Shown piece after piece: positions 48,201 through 49,544 of a stretch of DNA of 51,626 nt. Origin of the DNA: W0P28-013 sp963638355. Its GTDB lineage: Bacteria > Bacteroidota > Bacteroidia > Bacteroidales > Paludibacteraceae. The translations under genes and the position numbers were made by a program. Below the pieces are notes generated by a model. That model did not search any database, had not been told where the DNA came from, and worked only from the letters and a program-made list of their open reading frames with translations. The DNA is taken from NCBI GenBank assembly GCA_963638355.1, contig CAVHRT010000003.1, positions 1 to 51,626 of the forward strand, read 5' to 3'. How positions within the stretch are numbered: the stretch's first letter is position 1; every line of letters starts with the position of its first letter.

Positions 48201-49420
48201 TAAAAGTGAACTACGCCGATGTAGAACACTATCAGTGGTACAAAGATGGCGCTAAAGTTGGCTCCGATAAATTCTACTTCAACGAGGTTGGACAAGACAG
48301 TCTGAACGGCATCTACAGCGTAACGCTTACGCTTGTCGATGGCAGCACGCGCCGCTCTTGCCCAACGCCGCTGCTCACGCACAAGCTAACCACTGTGGTA
48401 ACGCCCGATACGATTGTTAAGCCCGATGGTAGCGACACTACAGTAACGCCCGATCCGACCATTCCAACTGAGTTGTGCTACAACACTACACTCAGCATGA
48501 TCTATGTCAATGGCGATTCGCTGGCTGGCTTCCGTCCGACTACCTACAATTACACCGTGATGTTGCCTTATGGCACAAAACAGAGCGATGTTCCGAATAG
48601 TTCGGCGGTTACAGTCGATCAGAACAACGAATATCAGGTTCACAACATCACGCAAGACGATAAATCGACTGTGAAGATTCAAGTTGGTTCGCTCTGCGTC
48701 GATGTCGATAGTGGCTCAGTCTATACCGTGAAGTTCGATATCGATACTGCACGCATCTGCACACTCACGCTCAAGGCTTCGCCAGAAGATGAGTATGCCG
48801 ACACACTCGAAGGCGGTGGACAATATCGCATCGGAACGATTGTAACGTTGCATGTTGCGCCTGTAAATGGCTATCAGCTCGATGGTTGGAGCGACGATGC
48901 CGATAATAAGGAGGTTACTCGCACCATCACGCTGTTGAGCGATAGCACCATTTCGGCTCTGTTCGTACCTGCCGAGAAGTTCCACTACACAGTGAATGTG
49001 GTAGTCGACGACAACTGCTTGGGTTATGGTACAGTTTCGGGTGGCGGCTACTTCCTTGGTGGCGAATCGATACAGATTGAGGCCAAAGCCAACGCAGGCT
49101 ACGAGTTCGCACACTGGAGCGATGGCGTGGAGGATAACCCGCGCAACATAGTTGTGGAGCGCGACTGGACCTACATAGCGCAGTTCCGTCATTTGGGCGA
49201 TGCCATCGAAGAGATAGCCGTTGGCGGTTGCGTGGTATATGTGGTACACGACCGCATCTTTGTCGAAAGCGATAGCGAAACCGATGTGTTTGTCTACAAC
49301 ACCGTAGGTCAATTGCTCGACTACAAAGAGAACACTACCGAATACACGCTGCGTGTGCCTGTGGCTGGCGTCTACCTTGTGAACATTGGTACCGAAGTAG
49401 TGAAAGTGATTGTGCATTAA
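21257..49420 (+). CDS. Giant T9SS-exported repeat adhesin (9387 aa, about 1 MDa)
   Basis: One uninterrupted 28-kb frame. Signal peptide 1-20 (CAWA then ETTYWDG); GLUG-like region about 21-500; fibronectin-III-like segment about 501-595; two short Cys motifs with GCDSIMTLNL and GCDSVIKLTL (596-733); 100 consecutive divergent InlB-B-type modules (734-8146); Ig/PKD-like chain (8147-9167); two further modules (9168-9315); T9SS type A sorting tail (about 9316-9387: VFVYNTVGQLL, then VPVAGVYLVNIG). A module typically reads y-V-T-t...G-x-V-t...Y-x-x...t-a-t-P..GY.F..W.dG......v...D.t..A.F. The layout predicts a very long surface fibre for adhesion or contact; no catalytic domain is seen. A terminator follows. 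The function is inferred from architecture; the ligand is unknown. Confidence 0.93.
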   Translation: MKNRLLTTVLATALALCAWAETTYWDGTTASSFASGSGTQADPYIIKTGAELSYLADQVNSGTSYSGTYFKLANDIDLLHRPWLSIGSNSSYPFRGNFDGANYSVFNVSINSGIYVGFFGYTDGASITNLYILSQIKIEQTGTSYMGGFVGYANSTTITNSYVMGTTSGVVRTPVNGIKIYVGGFVGYMVGGSITNSHNYSSVFATDSIVTSTTSTNVAYTYAGGMAGYSENATYTCNSNFGPVTSISYSHELAIQSSPNITSYAYAGGLVGMGYGTLSSNQNTFNQCYNAGKILAITRPDNLQSFKDGWTYAGGISGWGGTMNNCYNVGEVKALNIWSTDAVSVRSGSGRGGSTSYYNCIGVAAGIGFGVKATNCYNAGKLISRCPTTATAAEDGLLGHDDDVYQGKTYTYAWKTYALTVTYPITGFQASSGNTTSVASASNCYYLQGCCTSPSGTTTGVSEISSDRFVGSDMPGRLSSTYFIQDKDSINNNYPIFKDCKPYATTLSVVASDSTNATLKGAYKYLTSADSVGFEWKLIGEEYFKSTQFPLTGNNPSSLQGTLTNLLRGKEYTYRVWMDEGNVRYYGDTLHFTTTCPPHNPVYNDTICMGDYYENHGFRIDNGDAYAWDETTCKGKYRTASTQEYVRHLQTVWGCDSIMTLNLTIAPNYNISISDACYDKEAPYIFPMPENYRWDSVPLTQRCFYSSGTYDINLRSQAGCDSVIKLTLTVNPTYDIVVTSNNSQWGEASRNKSYYTLGETAVLKATKKPYYHFVRWEKDGKEASGDSIFSLYVTESATYTAIFEPDEFSVTTSVNDNQMGNIDPAGTDPYVDYNTDYEIAVEVYRGYKLIGWSDGYAGSVKRKVRVVSDTTIQAILGVESYTVTTGVNDATMGTVTPGGTMPYKTDFEITATPYDGYEFAGWSNGVSKNNNPYTYTVMDTNITITALFTAKRIQVTTEVEKYGTETPGDVTPGGLIPYNSDTLIVATAHKGYHFKEWKGDWSGSNASVNYKVPAKATTLIAVFEPDEVPVSTSTIGRGKVDGAGTYLYGDSVTLTPTAETGYEFKQWQNGSSANPLKIKIKWTGDSTFTATFAPRKCVVNIVPDDANHGTVTPGSGEYDYGTTINMEAKEYDCCYNWAGWTCSDGSGYAYRTYQIKVENLDGPITYTANFTPKNFTVTTVVKDGNTTLGTVDPTKTYAYGDTAVVNAYPKTGYRFKQWDDGLTDNPRKFEVTKAVTLTAIFEAKDVTLTTIATNGTVSPSTGTHKFNEEIPVTATPNTGYKFVGWKNGETRQNFTFNLGPNDTTLEVEFVKDSYDLTVRVQDDNSNYGTVSPDGTTSRLFEEPVTISVTEKDGFKFLRWQENGKTSKSFDYTMGAENATFTALFDTLSYYITVRPAVTTQGHVTSPASGNHKYSTSFTVKATPGTGYEFDHWNKPEYTTDEFVYTTPAYADELVAYFKPIQYHVTIKCDENRGTVTPQSDNYDYGTSLTIKADTLPGYKFTGWTNGYTSKELKYTVKNLTDTVFEAKFEPLKYKVTLTRNDESMGKVSGGGTFDFMSNTTIKATPATGYKFVRWSDGTSDADSVRVFDINVPRDTTIQAIFAKASFNVTTSVNVSGRGTVTGDGPYLFDEKATITATPAAGYKFTGFSSTKWTSNILDNPYEYQVKAYDIEIVANFAPLQYTVSATVNDEAMGSVSPKSRTCDYMGSVEFTVTEKTGYSFSRWEDLNSDELTRNYTLETPNDVTLKAIFVANTYHITVQSDDETKGTASGSTDVVYNTAVTISASAKPGYQFEKWQDGNTSATRTIDNYRGTKADSVFIAYFKPISYTIKSEKTEGKGSVTPQNKQVEYTQSISFTATPSRGYKVKAWNGEASDELTYTYWVTDPRDTVVRVAFEPIDVKVNVETNNDSWGTTKVVGGTDHKFDEENVTIIATPNTGYEFVGWKGVSGGASKTFTISSTTDTTFTAVFRKQSYHVTTSVDDLLRGTITPVSGNYPFDTILYIVAKPKDGYDFAGWQYQPSEGLKTTISYQVLALDHDTTFLANFTPKNYTVSTAVGDGQGTVSAGGTVAFGSSITVTATPATGKSFKEWRLGNKVVSSDATFSYKLDTAANVTLTAYFADELYRVYAYSTDPNAGSVSGGGNYEYGTGIVLQAKAEYGYEWESWSDGYTSYYHPYTVTGDANITATFKKKNYKVTVRTENSSKGKPSPELDKVEYAYRSNIDLDVVPETGYDWSHWADKNGNKLNVSQSFTLDVLGDTIVVACFKPKTYHVITTSNDENMGTVTPVTGDYEFGSTLYAKPKAEPGYKFLYWNDDPTKTETTFEYKVAAVDNYTIKATFGKASYNVIPQNDGNGSTSPAVKTAYEYQSTVKIYAIPNAGYEFDHWNTNETSDTIYYIVDSRDSIYKAYFRPLSYTITTKVDDKDRGEVTKFAEKQTFDTEVKITATPKDGYVFDHWNDDTSLDEESFTYTVAAKDTTFVAHFRPDKFEVKTVGKDGLGTVSGAGTYDFGKTISMEAEGIPGYEFDYWEDRATSSNPREYKVLAHRPDTTFTAVFKPSNFTVTPVVIDSCSGRGSVDGKVTTTFGSTVTVTATAKDGYHFVKWHDGNTDEQRDYKIDDARDTTLRAIFMPNEYTIYAATESSAKGSVSGGGKALYGCDKPEVKVKATAAAGYEFDYWSDGSRDVEHTVTPYKGLKDSTLTAYFKSAKYLIYALVKGTGGNVTNPVQQCEYLSSVQFTAVPNRGYQVKSWAGTATNALNYPYFCTEPKTDTIYVEFEPVEVSVIADCNSSQGSTKVTLKGSTTEQSNFRFGEEVTVTAIDGPGYKFNHWENAAGVKLAGGAEKTFKITSENDTTLVAIFEIQTYQVNIAVNNGTYGSIEPKSGKYEYGEDVYIVVTVNDGYEIEGWEKQPTLGTTNQVKYTVQAVSDTLFQVNLKPRKYEVTTTTDGLGSITAGGSFEYGTSFKPEVTPSPGYKFKHWEITIAGNTVVRTDDPLYYTIPANNSTIKAIFEQRGYEVKATPNSTDMGSVTGSETYYYNNTAIVTATPNSGYKFDHWSDGDGSGATRTWQVKNDTMFQAIFVEEEYQLTIQSSNTTLGTVDPDIYQVNYKYNAVIPFKAIPATGYKLQRWSDGSTETLRSHTMGAQSAIYTAYFEAMRYGVTVNVNNENYGSVTHAGTHEYPYDSTITLKPTAEPGYRFVKWQEDDNTDNPRYYTVTDKAVTFTAVFAKDSFKLYTIADGGLGTVTPATGSKHEYQSQVKIEATPNAGYHFARWQNGVTTSPVYYDVVAKDSTYTAYFEPNLYKISTKVDCGSGTDCGSVTEFADGQPYGSKVKITATDGEGYTFDHWNDDPALTDRTIEYTVQIKDDTLFVAHFRPLQYYITIEAREGGSVSPASGYYDYGTLLNIAATVDDGYTWAGWTDGETQQSFNYRVESHAQKFTATFTPKTYTVYGVAAVGHGDFGTVTDQRSAEYKKTVTITATGAEGYEFDVWEDGHTANPYVYTINEPRDTTLRAKFKPRKYKVTTGVQSGLGSVTQNGIAIDQEKYDFKTQVELKAIPSAGYEFSGWSNGEPKSKNPYTYTIAARDTAIYAIFVPSDYSIKVNYDSEMGTVTPRDTTIKFGRWADLVVTEKPGYTFVGWEDTGNNNKNRTYYMDVPGNVTLNAIFKANRYYLTAKPEFNSQGTVTGSDSVTFNQNVTVTVTEKDGYTFSKWSDGSEDKTHTFKYETVGNYTITAYFTANKYNVEGQVKSGKGEISPLKQDVAYGTTGDFTATPAKGYYIASWDNGMNDQERHFVLTVPRDTFTYVIFEPNDVTVNVESNNDLWGDVEVVGGPDHKFDSTVTITATPYTGYKLLRWETEDGTTAGSKESKTFTINNLSSDTTFKAIFGPLSCTVKTGSDVNGSITPATGSYSYPYDTTVTITATPNAGYDFDKWRDQPTEKDRVISYNVKNLGKDTTFYAMFKPLQYGVYAVAYGGLGTITLEGGEGDKDYNSKVKVTIVPTPGYHLVNCRNSKDSIVGTSENFTYTVELGGTTLTAYFAQDTYTVTLAANPASAAQTLTGGGEYTYGQTAVLAAEAKHGYRFVSWSFDPDAKANCTYNVTGTAYLIATFEKDSFDVVATSANKNWGSVAPEEKRYEYQTSATVTATPEPGYRLAKWNDVVVKDADGLSLTIPLVNNDTTIKAYFEPIKYAITIESEDNDKGITSPESGSYPYDTTLTLKATAKPGYKFDHWSDGNGNASRTYKVLNRDTVFIAYFEKDSFKLYTVADQGLGTITPATGLKHEFGEHVTITATANPGYHFAHWQNGETDATVYYDVVAKDSTYTAYFEPNLYKISTAVDEEKHGTVTKFAENQPYGTTVQITAKDSTGYTFDHWNDDPTLTSRTIDYKVQIKDDTLFTAHFRPIAYQVNVVAGEGGTASPKSDTYDYDSLLTIVAVANPGYSWVNWSDGVKDSVRTYRVLAEEKTFTAIFKPNQYKVFGEVVAGQEKRGSVTPDFSEADFNTTVRLTANAETGWEFDSWEDGYSKNPYDYKIATPRDTTLRAKFKPIQYRITTGVESGKGKVSPELDGSLVDFDSLLVITPVPDAGYEFAGWSNGVSKDQNPYKYRVLAVNDTTIKAKFTPITYTVSIVVNNGAWGEVTPSETQVAYGSSVTFEVTENDGYSIDKWQDNNRQDKKRTYTLNTPGNVTLYLDFKANTYTLTAKPESNEKGAVTGSGQVTYNQPVTVEATTDNEGYTFDHWSDGSRDRQHTFTYTTVGNSEIIAYYTAKEYNVFAKVLGGKGSVNPQKQNVAYKGSAEFVAKPARGYQVKTWDDSTNELKRDFTLNNPREDSVAVTFEPIDVQVFATTNSTKYGKVEVLGGSTHKFDSTVIITATPMTGYELLRWETKDGTSVGNNDSLMFVVSSVTDTTFKAIFSPLSCNIVTLTNGYGSITPASGQYPYDTTLTITAIADEGYQFDSWKYQPTETNEVISYQVKNLGRDTTFYVNFKPRQYYMAAVADGALGTVTMTDQNGVTGNGLKDYKSTVTLTVVPNAGYKVTEWRNSAGEVVAGNVTSFTYQVPLDGTTLTAYFGKETYHLTVTSDNPSAVEKISGDGDYVYGYEVTVSVTEKHGWRFKQWDYDATKGQTHQYKVTGNAIIKAVFEKDKFRVQATSNNYSMGDVTPRDSSYDYQTTAYLTPVPKTGYRFVEWQDANGNSLGNRQPYEYYVEDAASFKAIFEEDVFTVYTGVNDAALGEVTPISGSQTYKSPIDVVAKSKSKGYEFKYWMNQDSVKNGTDNPRHYTVEAHDTTFIAFFGPARFKVEVASDNYSMGSVSISPASSDKKYSYLSKVTVTATAKDGYRFDHWSDGSSDCSHDESYDYYVDSADVVLTAYFIKDKFQVRTSVNDIYMGTVDPSGTGMYPFSDTLLIVPTPIDDGYKFARWSDGNLNNPRKYIVEAKPDTLFHAIFEKRKFKVEGLSNDDEMGSVVLVPEGDANGEYEYLSRVVLRAVPEPGYEFAEHWDGSTTKKDSVEYTVLAKDASFTAYFRAKDIKVTIETNDAKMGYVTPGTGYYKFNTKQEFVATAETGYYFSHWENKQGVRVGSNAKLDWNVKAQDTTLIAVFKPERYTVKTVSAQPDWGTTSPASESHDYLDYITIRATAKHGYYFVGWDDNNTGNKDSVRSVSVEGDITYTAKFARETYTLTTGTSNGLWGTMTPGTGSYLYDSTITLVATPVHKGYRFAGWSDGDGSGATRIFKVTDDTTIIANFAKEKFWVNVSTESATKGTIELPDPASAQHEYYSEVKLKAVPGSGYEFDYWSDDPNQKNAERTYIVDTANVNIVAHFKKAQYRVYGKSHDSSLGKVKPASDYYTYDSTIYLVASPATGYKIDHWEDKYGNRVASAVDSLEYTVEPVKDTTFYAFFVKDKFMVRVRTNNANYGKVTPTTDAQYEYQEPVEMTATPEFGYHFVRWNDGHTGENPRTYTVEAKSDTTFTAIFEPDIHTLTASAFESKGTLSPSSASAAHDSTVLVTATANTGYIFDHWHDGHTGENPRGFKVLGDTNVVAYFKPIQYLVTIESENTEKGTTSPDSKKYDYNSEFEISATAKPGYTFTGWDDGNGANPRTITVPAHDNAKYIATFRANPHTIYVYSANKDEGYVSPTSKQVEFNSITEIKAIGYDGYTLDYWSNEDNTDTISVLDTMQFKLNVDRDTVLYAHFRPKEYEVTAVANFTTRGSCDVKDGFVKYKKSTEIEAKANDGYYFKQWSDGNGFNPRTVTISKPENYNFVAIFLPKQYTVKVTNADPTMGNVTGGGDWDFDSTIYVVAKPLHAGYRFDYWSDKAGNVISKGISNGDDSLAYRVKIKEPDTTFVAHFAKNKFTVTIKPNQDGWGELNKGTDKYEYGTTLDLDTVKTAYGYHWVNWSDGTSKPARQIEVPANNDAVYIGNFAPNTHYVDIDYDSDQGDVYYVNADGTYKTPASGTYNFGETHKFVAVPKTGYRVEKWSNKTNDNEEMSFKMTLDDDTAFAVTFVANRYPVHIRVNNQTMGETDTIMGDYSFPYDSTIYIRAVAKPGYEHYGWEGITSISNPLQYKVRNTDTTFTALFRKQTYQITVNVDDAKHGSAGTSNKYAYEATPLLWVTESDGYQFDHWIDENGKDTTANPLQITVTGEKTYTAIFKPKPTEVKGQVMAGLGTLSGQGNHDFDTEFVIEAVPSYGYDFDHWDDNGSIEAQRRVTLSSPYRSDTTFKMHFKRHMYNVSAKAEPEGAGTFTGTGKVAYEDDYSVTVTETHGWRFTGWDDNIQDYTNSKQTMGDVELIAKFEKAQFTVSGKIINAETGLEDLTVGQIDGLGNYTYQSPVMLTASGLTGWVFVDWIDQPGTSNPRSFYLQDNKEVSAKFQRQTYNINVTYDGNMGRITGDGRYKYQELVTLKADTVYGYDFKGWKLEDGSLLDGQKHNPYTFNASENRNITAVFDKHLFHVIGASENIAYGSVSGTSDYAYRETATLVATPNAGYKFDGWVDGAAYDETRTYTVLKDSTITAKFRRKDVWVNITSADVSMGQTKGTGKYLYTDPVNIEAVPNYGYAFSHWSNFQNGGDTIKDANGDPQPQAYQINATEDFTQYAIFKIDQFKITVITADTAQGTVSGGGSFNYGSNTEIKAIPKYGYDFSHWNDNQGGKTRTVIVDSNYTFIAHFKPLQYTITVKYEPNMGEYVTCNGQYNGGTYDYLADINLITSPNYGYKFVGWIDEATGDTLGTNEKLSFQIKRDMTIRAAFGRQTYTVTVVSSNEAEGTVSGGGDCLFGDRPILHAHAKYGYEIDHWEDADGKELGFNLEDYQITVLGNAKYTAYFHPLDMTVEVFTTEGGTVSPTKTTLKYGKPVEITATANYGYKFVYWEPKNSTETPTDNPLNFTLTADTSFTAHFEKKDMNITANSNGHGTVTIYGGSPQKYLSEVTIKPVPEFGYEFQQWNDGLRDDPRTFTLYKDTSFTATFRPRKFKVTVLAKDSFMGTTIGTGDQYDYMTTTTARATANYGYDFVAWLDGKGDTITKVDGPITVNILSPDTTITALFDFHKWSLKTNVVDTQSTWGRVTPLDTLIQHDHEVTIDAIPEYGFEFAGWSDGMAEGASRTVTMKRDSSFTPLFRRKYYTITMSANEPTWGQTLGGGSYQYETNCKLEAKEYHGYKFVRWLDGKAETVVNHEDSTRNPRYLMLTCDTIIKAIYRKDTFEISGKASEQHMGEIQGVGRYAYGAKISLTAVPNYGYQFLRWEDGGKNPRTVEVLDNKTYTAVFGPKDMHIQVSTPKSDMGEVAGEGWFPYKTEQTITATPKYGYEFVHWLDGANGIVVNHADSSKAERHVFLEKDTSFVAIFKPSVWTLSADVQSTDSAYTATDMGLVRAHIGTELDTLTGIWKHDIYGEHNDEMYIEAVKNYGYDFIKWSDNTTGATRKFHITSDTAFTAVFSPHKYTVTALPNNTDYGTVLGGGSYDYLKEAHLEAQPKAHYHFVKWSTGLENVTTLDTTVYRDISIQAEFAIDNFEIKVEVNDDTKAHVLRGNGTYDYGQTATIEAESLDPETYQFIQWNDGNTENPRRVSVVGPATYIAEYARVFKISVSAENSQLGSTSGSGFYAENHEIEIQAYPKSGYCFYHWLEGDGDRVDSLEGQKNPRTIVVKGDSTYKAVFVPMPQISIKPYPTSNTICQGDTIRLENVSHAGNYWIKWSGPNIVDGVDNEKVLLATPSDTTVYTVEVGNEALSCTVTASITINVVPLPKPTIIAPTLVCEGDSTYLRAKDGHRYLWSSGDEGAITRVVPVCDTTFWVVAWNKYGCQGDTVWHHISVNPLPKTAIDADNEIICYGDTARITCKLDPSLDAGRYLQHWRAGGGWITRDNLSIDSIAVRPEKSATYYCYTTDTLTGCVKIDSMHISVNMLPDVQLRTSFDTTKVFCAGDAAILTVVPKDAYLAEELNYFWFRDGDAIGGNTQTLVDYPEAAIDGRRDTVYTYSVQIFSKNGGCQSVSQGLTVRLKVGALPNPEIEAYVLTDDYKVGVNDTVCANTPMRLFAKQIDRAIFTYRWYSQVAGEEGEITNYDDDIDEYVDIVPEHTSTYTLTITNEITGCSRLITRTIFTMPMPEIMVVSSTTDAMKAYTDSASTKVCVGSDLKLKVMSRDSVELDKRYDVTWFRDEVEVSHDSVITIPTTDVMDAVYRVEVVNKTSEHVLYYCPLSLKHAVSVQETPAAFTVGAYGSDGHQLNDTVRVVAGRPITLKVSSPVDGLRYRWTDNAGNVFTKDSSAYVMTPTRTTTYTVTASNTAGCSYTASYTVNVDTKSGVQVSGVGGLQVLCPGSATKVYVVGANSKRGDKLLWSTGEETDTIGINATGTYYVYLTRLNSDYAYQTTYAEFTIGAAEAPAAELTAPEVICPSDSVIVIPFVIKQGNPVRYSLVFDSAARAAGFADVQSHTLSFVSDSVSSYGNIRLGVDRTMSKEGNYNVGITLWNAMGCASTTYNMPFALRESDVIIDVIDSATIKVNYADVEHYQWYKDGAKVGSDKFYFNEVGQDSLNGIYSVTLTLVDGSTRRSCPTPLLTHKLTTVVTPDTIVKPDGSDTTVTPDPTIPTELCYNTTLSMIYVNGDSLAGFRPTTYNYTVMLPYGTKQSDVPNSSAVTVDQNNEYQVHNITQDDKSTVKIQVGSLCVDVDSGSVYTVKFDIDTARICTLTLKASPEDEYADTLEGGGQYRIGTIVTLHVAPVNGYQLDGWSDDADNKEVTRTITLLSDSTISALFVPAEKFHYTVNVVVDDNCLGYGTVSGGGYFLGGESIQIEAKANAGYEFAHWSDGVEDNPRNIVVERDWTYIAQFRHLGDAIEEIAVGGCVVYVVHDRIFVESDSETDVFVYNTVGQLLDYKENTTEYTLRVPVAGVYLVNIGTEVVKVIVH
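21317..22756 (+). other. GLUG-like N-terminal region of the giant adhesin
   Basis: Residues 21-500. GSGTQADPYIIKTGAELSYL is the usual opening of GLUG-repeat surface proteins. Repeated units follow, such as GFFGYTDGASITNLYI, GGFVGYANSTTITNSYV, GGFVGYMVGGSITNSHNY, YAGGMAGYSENATYTCNS, YAGGLVGMGYG and a closing INNNYPIFKDC. These are typical of beta-helical adhesin segments, likely at the distal tip because the sorting tail anchors the other end (inference). Confidence 0.8.
22757..23455 (+). other. Fibronectin-like segment and paired Cys motifs of the giant adhesin
   Basis: Residues 501-595 read like a fibronectin-III domain (TLSVVASDSTNATLKGAY at the start, LLRGKEYTYRVWM near the end). Residues 596-733 hold two copies of a short motif common in Bacteroidota surface proteins: TICMGDYYENHGF ... 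GCDSIMTLNLTI and SDACYDKEAPYIF ... GCDSVIKLTLTV. Confidence 0.6.
23456..45694 (+). repeat. Array of 100 InlB-B-like modules in the giant adhesin
   Basis: Residues 734-8146. Splitting by hand at each A-x-F-x-x-x-x-[YFIV] boundary gives 100 modules of about 68-91 aa (mean 74). Nearly every one has the GYxFxxW core; one clear exception (near residue 4000) reads GYHLVNCRN with no Trp. They diverge too much to look like recent amplification one by one, but module order is conserved in blocks (see the higher-order repeat). The best family match from memory is the divergent InlB B-repeat (Flg_new_2) group. Confidence 0.88.
24995..36901 (+). repeat. Higher-order repeat: four tandem blocks of 12-14 modules
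   Basis: Blocks: 24995-28063 (modules 8-21, 1023 aa), 28064-30718 (22-33, 885 aa), 30719-33811 (34-47, 1031 aa), 33812-36901 (48-61, 1030 aa). Modules at the same rank share private features: rank 2 in blocks 3 and 4 reads KLYT[IV]AD, and an identical 25-residue run starts at residues 3278 and 4307; rank 3 has VTKFAE/VTEFAD and FDHWNDD; rank 9 has GYQVK-type cores; rank 10 has VVGG.DHKFD. Block 2 lacks ranks 6 and 7, which accounts for its missing 145 aa. The first three ranks of block 1 fit weakly. Confidence 0.8.
45695..48757 (+). other. Ig/PKD-like chain in the giant adhesin
   Basis: Residues 8147-9167. About seven to nine beta-sandwich domains, each with pairs such as NTICQGDTIRL ... TVYTVEVGN, TLVCEGDSTYL ... 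TTFWVVAWNKYGC, EIICYGDTARI, KVFCAGDAAIL, KVCVGSDLKL, LQVLCPGSATKV and EVICPSDSVIV. The pattern C-x-G-D...W...T-x-Y-x-V is typical of SprB-like and other gliding/T9SS surface proteins. The last segment (LCYNTTLSMIYVNGDSL, then NYTVMLPYGT) looks like a cadherin-like beta-sandwich domain. Confidence 0.7.
48758..49201 (+). repeat. Two detached InlB-B-like modules before the sorting tail
   Basis: Residues 9168-9315. CTLTLKASPEDEY ... GYQLDGWSDDADNKEVTRTI and YTVNVVVDDNCLGYGTVSGG ... GYEFAHWSDGVEDNPRNIVV. They match the main array but stand about 1000 residues away from it. Confidence 0.8.
49202..49420 (+). other. T9SS type A C-terminal sorting domain of the giant adhesin
   Basis: Residues 9316-9387: a short spacer, CVVYVVHDRIFVES, TDVFVYNTVGQLLDY, TEYTLRVPVAGVYLVNIG and a final EVVKVIVH. 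The V-Y-x-x-x-G-x-x-[LV] block, the P-x-G-[VI]-Y-[LI]-[VL] turn and the short basic/hydrophobic end are the recognised type A signature. Confidence 0.88.
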
Positions 49421-49445
49421 GCATTTACGCTAAAAAAAAGAAAAG

Positions 49446-49479
49446 TCGCTGCATCAGTTTGATGTAGCGATTTTTTTTT
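49446..49479 (+). terminator. Rho-independent terminator after the giant gene
   Basis: An 11-bp stem (TCGCTGCATCA / TGATGTAGCGA with one G-U pair), loop GTT, then nine Ts. It starts 25 bp after the stop codon. Confidence 0.9.
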
Positions 49480-49485
49480 GTATAT

Positions 49486-49517
49486 GTTGCATATGTAAAA
49501 AATAATTTGTAACTTTG
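49486..49517 (+). promoter_or_regulatory. Bacteroidota-type promoter of the last gene
   Basis: GTTG (49486-49489), 20 bp, TAACTTTG (49510-49517). The extended 13-mer TAACTTTGCGGCG is identical to that at 4923-4935. The leader would be only about 20 nt. The gene therefore has its own promoter, separated from the giant gene by the terminator. Confidence 0.7.
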
Positions 49518-49544
49518 CGGCGGTATTTATAATTTTAATTCATT

